Part shown: positions 24,054 to 35,269 of the stretch, piece by piece
How the letters are laid out: each line of letters opens with the position of its first letter
Numbering within the stretch: position 1 is the first letter of the stretch
Source of the DNA: Diplodia intermedia
Lineage: Eukaryota; Ascomycota; Dothideomycetes; Botryosphaeriales; Botryosphaeriaceae
Reading direction: 5' to 3'
Assembly (NCBI GenBank): GCA_021495925.1
Contig: JAKEKT010000108.1
Coordinates: 50,968-114,967 of the forward strand
DNA length: 64,000 nt
Position numbers and translations under genes: made by a program
Notes under the pieces: generated by a model
Told to the model about the DNA's origin: nothing
What the model saw: the letters and a program-made list of their open reading frames with translations, nothing else
Database searches by the model: none

Positions 24054-24491
24054 CTACCTCTTCGGCTCAGCGTTACGATCGATCCTCCTCACCTCACCAT
24101 CCACACGGACCCGCGCCATCAGCGGGGATGATGCGCAAACCGCCGCCGCCGCCGCCGCCGCCGCCGCGGGGAGAGGAGAGGCGAGTAAACGATCCCGCAG
24201 GTGCGTGCCGTGTGATGGAGCTCGCTCGACGCGGAGCCGTCTGAGGCGCAGCCAGGTCGGGGCGGGGGTGGAGCAGCGTCGGCTGCAAGGCAGGCGGGCC
24301 AGAACAGCGTCAGCCGCCAGAGCCACACAAGGCGAGATTTGCTGTCTTTCGGCTGCAGCCTGGAAGCTGTGCGACACTGTCAGCATTCTTGCCCTGGTAT
24401 CCAGCTCTGCGTGAGCTGCGACGCGCTCGATGAGCTCCTGCGGTAGGGTTAACATTGGGAGAAAAGTGGTAAGTATCCGGAGTCTCTGCAA
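24054..24491 (-). pseudogene. F-box-like fragment
   Basis: The frame contains LTLPQELIERVAAHAELDTR followed by ARMLTVSHSFQAAAERQQ. This matches the start of fungal F-box domains (LPxELxxxI...L..L..vs+.f...a...), which bind Skp1 and recruit substrates for ubiquitination. The likely start is the ATG at 24455. The frame then passes through a poly-Ala tract encoded by a GCC repeat and stops after about 130 codons, much shorter than usual F-box proteins. Possible downstream coding in shifted frames continues to about 23747. It could be a short real gene, an exon of a spliced gene, or a decayed copy. I favour decay because no splice pair restores a long frame, but this is weak. Confidence 0.35.
24141..24167. 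repeat. Trinucleotide repeat (CGC/GCC)n
   Basis: Nine consecutive CGC-phase triplets, read as poly-Ala on the minus strand inside the F-box-like frame. Confidence 0.85.
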
Positions 24492-25144
24492 TGGGCAGAT
24501 TCATCGCTGTCGAGGTTTACATGGCGTGTCGTGCCGCTTGTCGCCTGGCCGACGTCTCGGGTAGGGGAATGAATACTCGCAGGGATAGGCAGGAGATTCG
24601 CATATTCTTGAGAACCCCGGTCTCCGTAGTGCATCGATGTTTTCTACATCAGTGTACTGTGTGAATGGATCAGTGTGTGGGCTGCAGGCTTGAAAGTCTT
24701 GTAGCCAATCAAAACCCCCGCACGCCGCAAGCACCCGGAGATGATTGCATGAAGAATGGCAAATGCAAGGCACGAGTCGAGAATGCTCGACGACTACTTC
24801 GTCCGCATATCAAGGTACAGAATGTTTCGCAAGACGCCTTGCCCGCTACTTTTAAGCGACTCATGAAGTAATTAGGAATTTGCCGAACGCTAGAGTACAC
24901 TTGGAATGAGGTTGGCGCGGTTTCCGGATACGAAGACCAACCGACGCCGAGCTTACAAATTGCATGGATGCTAGCGTCCTTACTCATAACCACCTTCCTT
25001 TTCCACACCGTCGATTCCCTGTGATTTCTGCATTTCATATTTTGGCAGCCCATGACCAAACACTCGAGTCGGATACGTAACCGAGAAACTACCAAGCATC
25101 CAAGCAGCCTATACTTGAATCCACTCTGCAAATTATAAGCTTCA
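24492..25144. other. Intergenic, promoter side of hemerythrin gene
   Basis: About 650 bases with only short frames and no recognisable product. It probably holds the hemerythrin promoter. Confidence 0.45.
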
Positions 25145-25771
25145 ATGACTTCTCGAAGGATTCTACGATACCTCCGAACTGGAAAACACTCCACGCCAGC
25201 CACTGCTTCCAACTTTGCAGGAGTGGATCTTCCACAGCTAAGCGCAGATGAATACCAGCAATACAACCGGTGCGCTGCGCGTATGAACTTCTTCGTGAGT
25301 AGCCCCGCACGTAGAACCGTCAAAGGACTGACATGTCGGCAGCACAACATGTTCAGACATGCCTGGACAACAATGTACGAGGCGTGCGAAGCCAACAAGC
25401 TTCCAGCTAGCATGCCACTTGGCCAGTTCCTCCGTTTAGGACTGGACTTCTGCAACGGCCTGAAACGCCACCACGGAGCAGAAGAACGATCCATCTTTCC
25501 ATATCTGGCGAAGAAGATGCCAGCTTTTCGCGAGGAGCTTGAACTTCTCACCCAACACAAGCAGATCCATGCCGGTCTTGATAGCCTTTCTGAATACCTT
25601 GAGCAATGCAAGGAAGGGCAGCAGGAGTTTCGAATGCAGGAGATGAAAGAGATAATGAGTGGCTTCGGCACGGTGTTGTGGGAACATTTGAATGATGAGG
25701 TTGAGCAGCTTGGGGCCGAGAACATGCGCAAGTATTGGACGTTGGAGGAGATGAGAGATATACCCATGTAG
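25145..25771 (+). CDS. Hemerythrin-like (HHE cation-binding) domain protein
   Basis: Predicted four-helix-bundle di-iron protein of 192 aa after removing a 48-nt intron (25295-25342; GTGAGT...CGGCAG, with a CTGAC branch). Ligand motifs appear in order: H51/H55 in HNMFRH, HHGAEE (H93, H94, E97), HKQIH (H122, H126) and WEHLNDEVEQ (H165, E169). This is the HHE pattern that binds oxygen-sensing or oxygen-storing di-iron centres. The intron has no stop and is a multiple of three, so its retention would give a 208-aa form with 16 extra residues between the first helix and its ligand His. No signal peptide or membrane segment is seen, so it is probably cytosolic or, given the basic N-terminus (MTSRRILRYLRTGK), mitochondrial. 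The specific role is unknown. Confidence 0.88.
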   Translation: MTSRRILRYLRTGKHSTPATASNFAGVDLPQLSADEYQQYNRCAARMNFFVSSPARRTVKGLTCRQHNMFRHAWTTMYEACEANKLPASMPLGQFLRLGLDFCNGLKRHHGAEERSIFPYLAKKMPAFREELELLTQHKQIHAGLDSLSEYLEQCKEGQQEFRMQEMKEIMSGFGTVLWEHLNDEVEQLGAENMRKYWTLEEMRDIPM

Positions 25772-26587
25772 TGTTGGTGCTACTTGAAGAGTTTTCTTGC
25801 GTTGTCTCGAAGGGGAAGCACCCTGACCAAACAGTGTTCCATATTGAAAGGATCTCTCTCGCTCGGCTGTTGTTCTACCACTTGATTTTTCATTTTTCAA
25901 ACACAGAAACAGTAACCTCGTTTACTCGAAAAGGTCATGTGCAGTATTTCTCACTCTCGTTTGTATAAATGCGGATACTACCTCCAGAATTTTGCCGGAT
26001 GCACCCCTTCGATGCATCCGTGATATCCCTCCACTTCGGCGTATCATGCGACTTCGCAGCCTAAACAACCGCATCGTGTGTCAGATAAGACGAAATATTC
26101 CTCATCGACCGTTCTGAGATAGTTCCCCGACGTACGCGCAATAGAAATTAGGTGATGCAGCGGTACGGTTCCTGAAGGAAGAGCGGTAATAAGCACGGGA
26201 ATATAAGATCAGCCAATGACGAGCGACCACAGGGCTAGTCTAGCCGAAAGTGGCTTGTGGAGAGACACTGCTCGCGACATCAGGCCAATGACGATTGGGG
26301 GCCAAAATCCTACGCGCCCTGATCGGGCCAAGTAGCGAACGCCCCTTTCCACTAATTGTGGAGTCACAGCTGTTGGTTTTCCAATTTTAACCCCAATCCA
26401 TGTCCGCCGCCGCGGCGCTCGGCCCTGAAGGAAAACACCAAACGTCACCCGCCGGAGCCCTATCCGCCTGCTGCACAGTACAAAAACCACGCATGCCCCG
26501 CAAAGCGCTCCGCAGCGTAGCATGCCCGCCGGCTAAACCACACCTCTCCCCAAACACATCCCGTGCGAAGCCTCCGCAACCTCCACC
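25772..26587. other. Intergenic, no gene seen
   Basis: About 815 bases between two plus-strand genes, with no convincing coding sequence. It should contain the hemerythrin 3' region and the promoter of the secreted BNR protein. Confidence 0.5.
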
Positions 26588-27661
26588 ATGCTCGCCCCCC
26601 AGCCGCGCACCTGGCTCACGAGCCTCTGCGCCCTCCTCCTCGCGGCCTCCTCCACCGCCGTCGCATCCCCCACCCTCCACCGCCGCGCGGGCCTCACGCC
26701 CAGCCTCTCGGGCGCGCTCAACCCCATGTCGACGGGCAGCAGCACGTACCCGCGGGCCAACTTCCTCTCCTCGGGCAGCATCCTCGGCGCCTTCACCGCC
26801 TTCCCCAGCGACGGCACGTCCGTCATCACGCTGGTGTCCAGCCCGGATTCCGGGGCGACCTGGAACCCTCTCGGCACCGCCGCGTCCGGCCCGACCAACA
26901 CCACCGACATCGACAACCCGTTCCCGATCGAGCTGCCGAGCGGCCGGCTCCTCGTCGCGTTCCGCAACCACGACCAGGAGCTGGACCAGACGTACACGTT
27001 CTTCCGCATCACGGTCTGCTACTCGGACGACGGCGGCGCGTCGTGGGCGTACCTCAGCACGCCGGCGTCGGATTCCGGCGCCGTCACGGGCGACTGGGAG
27101 CCGTTCATGCGGTTGGACGGCGACACGTTGCAGCTGTACTACTCGCGCGAGACGGCCGACGACGACCAGGACAGCCTGATGCGCACGAGCACGGACGGCG
27201 GCGCGACGTGGTCGGCGGCGACGACGTTTACCGGCGCGGAGCTGACGAATGCGCGGGACGGCATGCTCGGCGTGGCGGAGATGCCGGGCGGTGCCGGGCA
27301 GCTGATTGCGGTGTTTGAGACGGAGACGGGGGGCGGCAAGTTCCATATCGGGGCGGTGACGTATGATGGCGCCACGTGGGGCGATCGCAGGGTCGTGTAT
27401 GAGAGTGATGGGTTTAACGCGCAGGCGCCGCAGGTGGCGAATGTGGGCGGGACGTTGGTTGTCAGCTTCCAGACGGATGAGGATGGCGATTATGTCGTCA
27501 AGGTTGTGACGAGCGCGGATGGCACGACGTGGGCGGATAAGACGACGGTCATGGCGGCGACGAGTGAGTGGGCGGGCTTGTTGACGTTGGATGATAGCAG
27601 CTTTTTGGTTATGGCGGGGAGTAATGGCGTCGCCAGCGCGCAGAAGGTCGTGTTGAACTAA
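26588..27661 (+). CDS. Secreted BNR/Asp-box propeller protein, GH93 exo-arabinanase-like
   Basis: Intronless, 357 aa. The signal peptide MLAPQPRTWLTSLCALLLAASSTAVA is followed by a dibasic-like HRR site. Asp-box repeats SPDSGATW, SDDGGASW, STDGGATW and SADGTTW mark a six-bladed sialidase-fold propeller. The candidate catalytic acids are E171 (DWEPFM) and E244 (AVFETE), 73 residues apart. That spacing is close to the Glu pair I recall for fungal GH93 exo-1,5-alpha-L-arabinanases, which release arabinobiose from arabinan. The Arg triad and RIP motif of GH33 sialidases are not evident. Together with the GH51 gene 2.4 kb downstream this suggests arabinan breakdown outside the cell. Secreted propeller is certain; GH93 is the best fit rather than proven. 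Confidence 0.8.
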   Translation: MLAPQPRTWLTSLCALLLAASSTAVASPTLHRRAGLTPSLSGALNPMSTGSSTYPRANFLSSGSILGAFTAFPSDGTSVITLVSSPDSGATWNPLGTAASGPTNTTDIDNPFPIELPSGRLLVAFRNHDQELDQTYTFFRITVCYSDDGGASWAYLSTPASDSGAVTGDWEPFMRLDGDTLQLYYSRETADDDQDSLMRTSTDGGATWSAATTFTGAELTNARDGMLGVAEMPGGAGQLIAVFETETGGGKFHIGAVTYDGATWGDRRVVYESDGFNAQAPQVANVGGTLVVSFQTDEDGDYVVKVVTSADGTTWADKTTVMAATSEWAGLLTLDDSSFLVMAGSNGVASAQKVVLN

Positions 27662-30051
27662 TTGTCGTTGGTTGTGTGGAAGGATTGGCCGTTGCTGGAA
27701 AGACGTCCAGAATGATTGCCGAAGGTCGAATAAGTACATATCGAGTTTCTATAGACTAATTGACTACTTATGTCCAATTAGGAACATACAGCGTATCTAC
27801 AACGACGAACGTGACACATTACTCAGCAACGCACCCCCAAAACCCACCACACAGCCCAAAGAAGAAAGCCACCACCCCAGCTATGCCAGACATATACACA
27901 GACCCCTCACTCTCCATTCAAACCTGCCTCAAAACGACCCTCTCCCCCGTTCCCTCATCAACACCACACTCCCACCCTCCCTCACCACCCCAAAAGGGTC
28001 CCATATTTCGCCTTCACGACCGAGGCAAACGCGTCAGATAAGGCTCCATTGGTCGTGTTTTGAGCGGCCGAGGCAGCATGAACCACAGCCCCGAGACCAC
28101 CGAGGAGAGAAAGAGAGAGAGTATGAAGCATCGGGAGAACTGTAGTGAGTGAATGGTTGTTTACAATTCATGCGGCGTGTTGTTCCTTTGTATTGTGGTG
28201 TCAAGAGCAGATTTCGTACTTCGCGGATTTCCATTGGCTGACGCGTGTTCGAATCCGGGTGGGCTCGCACTGCTCACATCTGGGTACTCCGACGCTATCT
28301 GAAGTTTCTAGTCAATGCACCTTTCGCTCGGATGGACTATCAATGGCACGCTTGACGGCTGTCATGGGCCACGTGTTTCCTGCTGTGATTCCAACTTAGG
28401 TAGGGGGTTTACTGATGGACCGTGCGAAGAGCATCGTCCTGGTTATCGTAGTTCGATCACGATGCGACAAATAGGGAGATCATGTTTTAGCGAAAATCCA
28501 CTACGATTGGTTGCGGGAAAACGTGCCCTTCCGTCCCCCGCAAAGAGCGTTACGCCCCTCCCGGATTCTCGTCTTCCCGTGACTTCAAAAACATTTGCAT
28601 AAATTGAAGGCTACATATAGGGTCGAACGACGCTTGAGAGCAAGCTGTATGTACGCACACACTTGTACACTTTAATGAAGGGATTGTTAATTTGTTTCGA
28701 AGGCCAAGAAGCTGTCTTGAAGTTGCTTATCGGTCATGGTAGAAACAAGGCACTGGAGCACACAAATTTATGTATGTATGTACATACCCATCTTACACGC
28801 ATTCTGCAGCCGAGATTACCCAACTGCAAGATGAAAGATGAGCTGCAGGCATCATCAGCCTCGCAACAGCTTAATCATCCCCTTTTACGAGCGCAAAACT
28901 TTAATCCAACGCCATCCGTTCGCCAGCTCAGCGAACACTCTGCTGTCGAAGGACTGTTTTTCAAACTTAGCTCTGCCGCAGCGTGCCAACTGTGCCATGT
29001 TGCGGTCACAACAGCGGGTAAATGATCTGCAAGCATTTATTTCCAACGGAGAAAACCCAGCAATCATTCACCGCCCAAGATTTCTGTTGCAATATAAAGG
29101 CTGTCTACCGAACACTGCATCAAGTGCAGTCGGCTGTGCTTTTTTTTTTTGCAACAATTTCTTCCTCGAAATGCAAGCTACTTCGGTAATGCGGTGAAGA
29201 ACGCGCGTACTTTGTTTCCACCCAGCTGAGACGCGTAACCCCACTGTCGGTGATTGGTGGGTGTTGCCGACGGGCCGTCTTTGCGGGGGTGTATCGGAGT
29301 TTCCGCTGCCTTTGGTGCACGAGCTTGAACACAGACAAAATGGGGATAAATGTTCAACAGTGGGGGCAGCAGCGGCTGACGCGCGAGTTTAACTGGCCAT
29401 CTCACGACACATGGGCGGGGATCCGATGATCACGAACCCCGCGTGGGGCCCCGGGCACACCGGGCGCCCGGTATTGGGCGCATGCGACCTTAACAACCGA
29501 GCTGAAGTTCCGCTCCGGTGGATTGGGGAGTTTCGGAGTTGCACGTGCAGGAATTCCCGAGCTTCTTGCCGTCCAAGAATTGCCATCTATGTACCCCTCT
29601 TTCCTTCCCTTGTCCAATACAACTCTGTTTCCTTTTCGGAAAACCTGCCCCGGACACGCCTCGTATTAGCTGCGTATGGCGCGACCATTGCCCCATACGG
29701 CGTGAGTACTGTCTTACTCGCTGCCTTCTATTCACCGGCCGTACAGGAATCCCAGCTCGGTTCAATTCCCCTCTGCCTTCCCGCTACTACACTCCGGCCA
29801 AGATTTCGAGCCCTCCACCGGCCCCGCAACTGGTAACCGTGACGGCTAATTTACCTTGCTCTCTACCCTGCAGATTTCACCGCCATGGCACTGACCGGTG
29901 GTGTTCATAGCTATAAAGACAAATGTCGGGGTTACAATTGCATTCTTGAGCACACAGTCACTTTCCCCAGCACAGTCGTTTCTTTGACCATATAACCGGC
30001 TCCCGATTACTAGGAAAAAACAAGTGGCGGTTCTCGGTCCTCCAATTGACC
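27662..30051. other. Long intergenic region between two wall-enzyme genes
   Basis: 2.4 kb without a recognisable gene. It includes a T11 tract near 29141-29151 and, just before the GH51 gene, a TATA-like CTATAAAG at about 29911-29918 and a GGCTAAT at about 29843 that resembles the XlnR-type GGCTAA core. These sites are suggestive only. Confidence 0.45.
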
Positions 30052-32445
30052 ATGCAAGGGCTAGTCTCTGGTGTAACTCGCTTGGCAGCGATTGCTGCTC
30101 TTGCCGAAAGCGTTGCGGGAATCAATCTGACCGTCTCAACGAGTGCAGGCAATGCTACATCGCCGCTCATGCATGGCTTCATGTTCGAAGTAAGTCATTT
30201 CGGAGTTTCTCTCTCCCGGAATGTCTTTTTACTATGCTTCGCCTTGACCGTTGGCTTCACGGCCAATTTTCTATTACCTACATTATGCACCACAAGGAAT
30301 AGATGGAGAGAAACACACTAACCGAAACCCAGGACATCAATTACTCGGGTGATGGCGGTATCCACGGTCAACTTCTCCGCAACAATGGCTTCCAGGGCGA
30401 CGATCAAACAACCACTGCTTACGGAGCCGTGGGAGATGTCGATCTGACCGTGGATTCTGACAATCCACTCTCCTCGGCCATTCCGTACTCGCTGGCAGTA
30501 GCCGTTCCCGACGGCACGACTGGAGATGTGGGCTTCAGCAACGAAGGTTACTGGGGGATCCTCGTGGACGCCGACCAGTACTCAACTTCCTTTTGGGTTA
30601 AAGGTAGCTGCTCCGGTAAAACTTAAGTGTTGTGGATGCTGATTGCTGCCAAAATATGAAGGCGACTACTCCGGCAATGTCACCATCAAGCTTGTCGGCA
30701 ACTACAGCGGTACTGAGTACGCCAGTACTACTCTCGACGTCTCCAGCAACACCAGCGCATATAGCTACTACGAAACGAGCTTTGAGAGCGACCAGGCTCC
30801 TGATGGCAATAACCTGTGGACTCTTACGTTCGATGCAGAGAGCACTGCCGGCTCAACTTTGTATTTCGATCTTATTACACTTTACCCCACTACCTTTAAC
30901 AACAGGGAGAACGGTCTCAAGCCCGCTGTCGCCAATGTCTTGAACGATATGGGAGCAAGCTTCCTACGCTTCCCCGGCGGCAACAACCTGCAAGTGGAGT
31001 CCATGACGATCTATAAACACCCGGATGCTGACAATTTTCCAGCGAGGGTTACAGCGAGGATAACCGTTGGAAGTGGAACGAGACCTTGGGTCCATTGCAG
31101 GACCGTCCCGGACGTCAGGGTAAGCAGCTTTGAAATGACGGTGGGCTTCACATGCTGACAACCATCAGGAACTTGGGGCTACCCGAACACGGATGCACTT
31201 GGTGAGTGACCTGGCACGTTATGACAGACCATACTGATGCCATCCCCAGGTCTGATCGAGTACTTCGAATGGTGCGAAGACATGGGCCTCGCCCCGATCC
31301 TCGGTGTCTGGGCCGGTTTCGCACTGGAATCGGGCGGCAACACGCCTCTGACCGGCGACGCTCTCACCCCATACGTCGACGACGTGCTCAACGAACTGGA
31401 GGTAAACACCCTCGAACCGATTCTCCACACGCGCTGACCGCACACTTCCCCCACCCAGTTCATCCTCGGCGACTCCTCGACGACCTACGGCGCCCTCCGC
31501 GCCTCCCTCGGCTACCCCGACCCCTTCCCCCTCACCCACGTCGAAATCGGCAACGAAGACTACCTCGGTCCGTCCCGCCCCATCTCCGCCCCCCCTCCCA
31601 CCCCCAACTAACCCCACCCCCTCCCAGGCGGCGGCTGCGCCACCTACCCCTCCCGCTTCAACACCTTCCACAGCGCCATAACCGCCTCCTACCCCACCCT
31701 CACCATCATCGCCACCGCCTCCCTCACCGGCGCCTCCGCCTGCCTCCCCTCGCCTTTCCCCTCCGGCGTGCTGCAAGACTACCACACCTACGCCAGCGAA
31801 ACCGCGCTGGTCGCCAACTTCTCGCAATGGGACAACGCCAACCGGTCGCTTCCCATCTTCGTCGGCGAGTTCTCGTGCTACACGCAGGCGGACGGGACGA
31901 CGCACGTCGATGTGCCGTCGGTGGCGTGCAGCGTCGCGGAAGCCGTGTACATGCTCGGCTTGGAGCGCAATGCGGATGTCGTGTTGATGGCGGCGTATGC
32001 GCCGTTGTTGCAGTTGGCGAATGCGACGCAGTGGACGCCGGATTTGGTGGCGTTTACGCAGAAGCCGGGGGGTGTGGTGAGGAGCGTGAGTTACTTTGTG
32101 CAGCAGATGTTTGCGGAGAATTGGGGGGTCGTGACGAGGGAGGTGGAGGCCGGGGAGGGGGAGGGGTTCGGGCCGGTGTATTGGGCGGCGTCGGGGAAGG
32201 AAGAGGAGGGCGCGGCGGCGTATGTCAAGTTGGCGAATTATGGGGACGCGGAGCAGAGCGTGAGTGTGAATGTGGAGGGGGCGACGGCGGCGACGCTGAC
32301 GGTGTTGGCCGGGGAGAGGTACGCGGTGAATAGTGTGGATGTCGGGGAGGTCGTCGTGCCGGTTACGAGTACGCCCGAGGGGAGTGATGGGACGTTTGCT
32401 GTTACGCTGCCGGCGTGGAGTGTGGCTGTTTTGGCGACGTCGTGA
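30052..32445 (+). CDS. abfA: Alpha-L-arabinofuranosidase, GH51
   Basis: Secreted enzyme that removes arabinofuranosyl residues from arabinan and arabinoxylan; 641 aa in eight exons. Exons are 30052-30189, 30333-30603, 30662-30993, 31047-31119, 31169-31201, 31250-31401, 31459-31567 and 31628-32445. All junctions are GT-AG and the lengths sum to a whole number of codons. The N-terminus is a signal peptide (MQGLVSGVTRLAAIAALAESVAG). GH51 hallmarks are HGFMFEDINYSGDGGI, LRFPGGNNL, RWKWNETLGPLQDRPGRQ, TWGYPNTDALG, the acid/base EIGNED (E366) and the nucleophile VGEFSCY (E450). The C-terminal beta-sandwich ends in TLPAWSVAVL. The exon joining NNLQ to GYSED uses a weaker GTGGAG donor. The neighbouring GH93-like and AA9 genes support a wall-degrading island. 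Confidence 0.94.
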
Positions 32446-32903
32446 TGGAGCTGGGGTGGTGTGGTTCGTGGTCTGTTTCCTTCCGGGGGTGGAGTGGGAG
32501 GTTGATGTGGAGGTGCCTGCTGGGGAGGACGGGTGTGGGGGTGGGAGGTTGATGGGTGGCTTTTTTAACAAGAACATTACTCTCCGATCGGATGGATCGC
32601 GGATGTCTCGATGAAGGCCCTCAAGTATTTCTTTTGTTGCCGCTTCCGAGTACGATTCTGTGGGGCACACATAGAGTTCTTTTGGTGAGGTCTATATACG
32701 TTGGCTAAGTACAAAAATGTGCAGTGAACAAATGCTCTTCCACCTCCCCCAGACATGATGAATATTGCTTCCTTTCTCAAGCGCGACGGATTTGCCTCGG
32801 CTCTTGGAAAGAGCAATGGTGTTCATGGACGAAAAGAAACAGAGCCGGAACCTGAAATCGGAGCACCACAGGGACGACCAGACGAACCACGGCTTTAGCC
32901 CGG
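32446..32903. other. Convergent intergenic region
   Basis: About 460 bases between the 3' ends of the GH51 (+) and AA9 (-) genes. No gene was seen. Confidence 0.5.
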
Positions 32904-33647
32904 CTAAGCAGAGTCCTCGCCCTCAGAATCAAACACACCACCATCCACAGTAGCAGGGCCGGAGTACGGAAAGCTCGACGGGCTCGCGTACATGTTCCAC
33001 GTCGCCACCCACTCATCATCCGCACTATAAACACCCGGAATGCTCGCCGTCTCGCCCGGCACAGCCGTCGCAGACGACCCAGTGACCTCGACCTGGGCGC
33101 AATTGAAGAACATCTCGCGGGTAGACGGGCGGTGCAATCCGATGTGCTCGATGCGCAGGAGGTACTGGCCGTTCGGCACGGACGGCGGGATGGAGACGTT
33201 GAAGGTGCCCTCGCCGTAGGCGCGCCAGTTCTCGCCGGTCGAGTCGAAGGGCGTGTCGTAGCCGACGACGGCGACCTTGAACCACGCGCCCGCGCCGTCG
33301 TACGCCGTCACGTCGCCGCCCGGCGCCTGCGACATCCAGAACGTCAGCGGGCCCGGGTGCTGGACCGTCGCGCCGTAGTCGGCGACGAAGGCGACGGTGT
33401 CGCCGGCCGCGACGGAGGCGACCTTGGTGTTGGCCGCGGCGGAGAAGCTGCCGGTGTTGCACCGCAGGTCCGAGGAGGTGAGGATGTCGGGCGTGTATTG
33501 TGGCTCGTAGCCTTGCGACGTTTCGCGGACGTACTCCCACGATTCGGAGGTTTCGCCGTTGACGATGAGTTGGGGCCAGAAGTAGTGGGCCGAGCTGAGG
33601 GCCGGAAGGGCGGCAACGGCGGCAATGAGCTTCTGCGGGAAGAACAT
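32904..33647 (-). CDS. AA9 lytic polysaccharide monooxygenase (copper-dependent)
   Basis: Secreted, 247 aa, no intron. Signal cleavage after ALSSA leaves His21 as the mature N-terminal His (HYFWPQLIVNG), half of the copper histidine brace. The second His is H97 in VQHPGPLTFW. The family disulfide is C63-C183. The core motif RIEHIGLH is present. At the axial copper position (three before C183, in REMFFNCAQVEV) there is F180 instead of the usual Tyr, and E178 replaces the usual Gln. There is no CBM1, only a short acidic C-terminal tail. The enzyme oxidatively cleaves cellulose or other beta-glucans and fits the adjacent arabinan enzymes. Family certain; substrate and effect of the Phe/Glu pair unknown. 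Confidence 0.92.
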   Translation of the reverse strand: MFFPQKLIAAVAALPALSSAHYFWPQLIVNGETSESWEYVRETSQGYEPQYTPDILTSSDLRCNTGSFSAAANTKVASVAAGDTVAFVADYGATVQHPGPLTFWMSQAPGGDVTAYDGAGAWFKVAVVGYDTPFDSTGENWRAYGEGTFNVSIPPSVPNGQYLLRIEHIGLHRPSTREMFFNCAQVEVTGSSATAVPGETASIPGVYSADDEWVATWNMYASPSSFPYSGPATVDGGVFDSEGEDSA

Positions 33648-35269
33648 GATGGCGAAGTTTGGTTGGAGTGGTGTGTTTGTTGAATGAATTGAGGGAGTGA
33701 AGATGGCGAACTAGCGCTCAAAGATGTGAAAGAACCGTCAAGGCGAAGCAACGAATGAAGCTGTAGAAGCTGTTGGAGAAAGAATGGGATGATCGGACTT
33801 AGGAATGACGATCATGTTTGTCTTTATACACGGTGTCAGCCGAGACTTGGTCAGTCCCCGATGGAGAGCGCATAGTCGAACGTATGTCCAGACCGGGCAA
33901 TACGCGTGTGCCGTCTCGTCTATATTGGCGACAATCCACAGTCGGTCGGAGCGAAACACTGTATGGATGGTCTTTGGATGCGTTTCCTTCACTAGGACGA
34001 GACCTGAAACAATTGGTAGGGTTCCTGTGCATAGTGCTATATGGTCGGTTGCCGTATATCGTATCCCGTATTACGTATAGAGTATAGCGTACAAAGTATG
34101 CGGTAGGGCTCAAACAAAGAAAAGTTAATATACAACGAACACTGAGCCATTCCAACCGAAAGTGAGGCCGGGAACAAATAAAGAACCCCCCAACATTCAA
34201 AATTCCGTGTCACAAACCTCTGGATTTTGGGGAAACTTGACTACGCCATGAGCAGCGCCAACCATTTCACACGTGACAACGGCGCACCATAGAAACACCT
34301 CAGACTCCCCACCAAAACTTGTTCCGGCAGCTTCTCTGCAGACCAAAACACGCCATGCTGGTTTAGGGCCGCAACCGTGCTTGCAGCCGCAAGGCCGCCG
34401 TCCGCATGCCGAGACTGACCGTCGGTGCATTAACCTACTGTAGCACCGTGCCGCCCTTGCTACTAATTCTGCAACTTGTTCCACGGCATCACTCCATAGT
34501 TATTGGCCGGTGACAAAAACTTTTCCAATGAATCAAACAGGACGCGTGTATCTCAACCGACGCTACGTGTACTAAGGTTGGAAAGTTCATATATGTGCAT
34601 TGGATGATTGGATTGAATGTTTTTACTAGCTGGCTAAGGCAAGTGTCAGAAGATGCATGACACTAACCTAAGTGTACGGATCAAGATCCATTCTAGAGCG
34701 GGTGTTGAGAGAACGGGCACATCTGGCGAAGATATCGTTAGTCCTGGTGCCACAGTGGCATATGTTATTTTATCCTGCTGACTCCGCTTAGGTGGTCCGA
34801 GGCCATGTTTTTTTCTTTTCTTTTCTGATCATCCCCATGATTTCACCGGACGTGACTGCCTGGCCCGAAGTTTTCAGCTTAGAAAACGAACCTCCGCCTA
34901 GAGAACTAAGGAATCCTATGACGGCACCTGGGGATTTGCAAGTTGGAAGAGCATTCCCTCGCTACTACATATACCTGGACAAACTCATATAGGCAAAAAC
35001 GCGGGCCAAGTGTAATGAAGGAAGTACTCGCAGCGGCCGGCGTTGTCAGGTGCACATGACGTCACCGGCACGCAACTCCGCATTCGCCTCGTGAGATGTC
35101 CCTCGACGGACGTCTCCCCCTCAACCAAACAACGACCCAACTCCGCCCAAACCAGCCCTCCCAGAGTCTCAATCCCTCCTCCCTCCCCCAATCACACCCA
35201 AGCAACCACGCAGCCAATCAGCCATCGAACCAACCAACCAACCAACCCACACCACCAACCACCACCACC
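33648..35269. other. Divergent intergenic region, no gene seen
   Basis: 1.6 kb between the AA9 (-) and isochorismatase-like (+) genes, containing both promoters. A Cys-containing frame of 95 codons on the minus strand (34197-34484) lacks a signal peptide and is probably chance. The last 60 bases before the start codon are a C/A-rich leader with CCAA repeats. Confidence 0.45.

Noticed and set aside
24709..25767. 352-codon minus-strand frame
   Set aside because: It is antisense to the hemerythrin gene, whose ligand motifs are in order.
26588..27661. GH33 sialidase for the Asp-box protein
   Set aside because: No Arg triad or RIP motif; the Glu pair spacing fits GH93 better.
26387..27739. 450-codon minus-strand frame
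   Set aside because: It lies opposite the secreted BNR propeller gene; Arg-rich shadow.
28236..28262. B-box-like GTTCGAATCC suggesting a tRNA
   Set aside because: The flanking bases do not form a T-stem, D-arm or acceptor stem.
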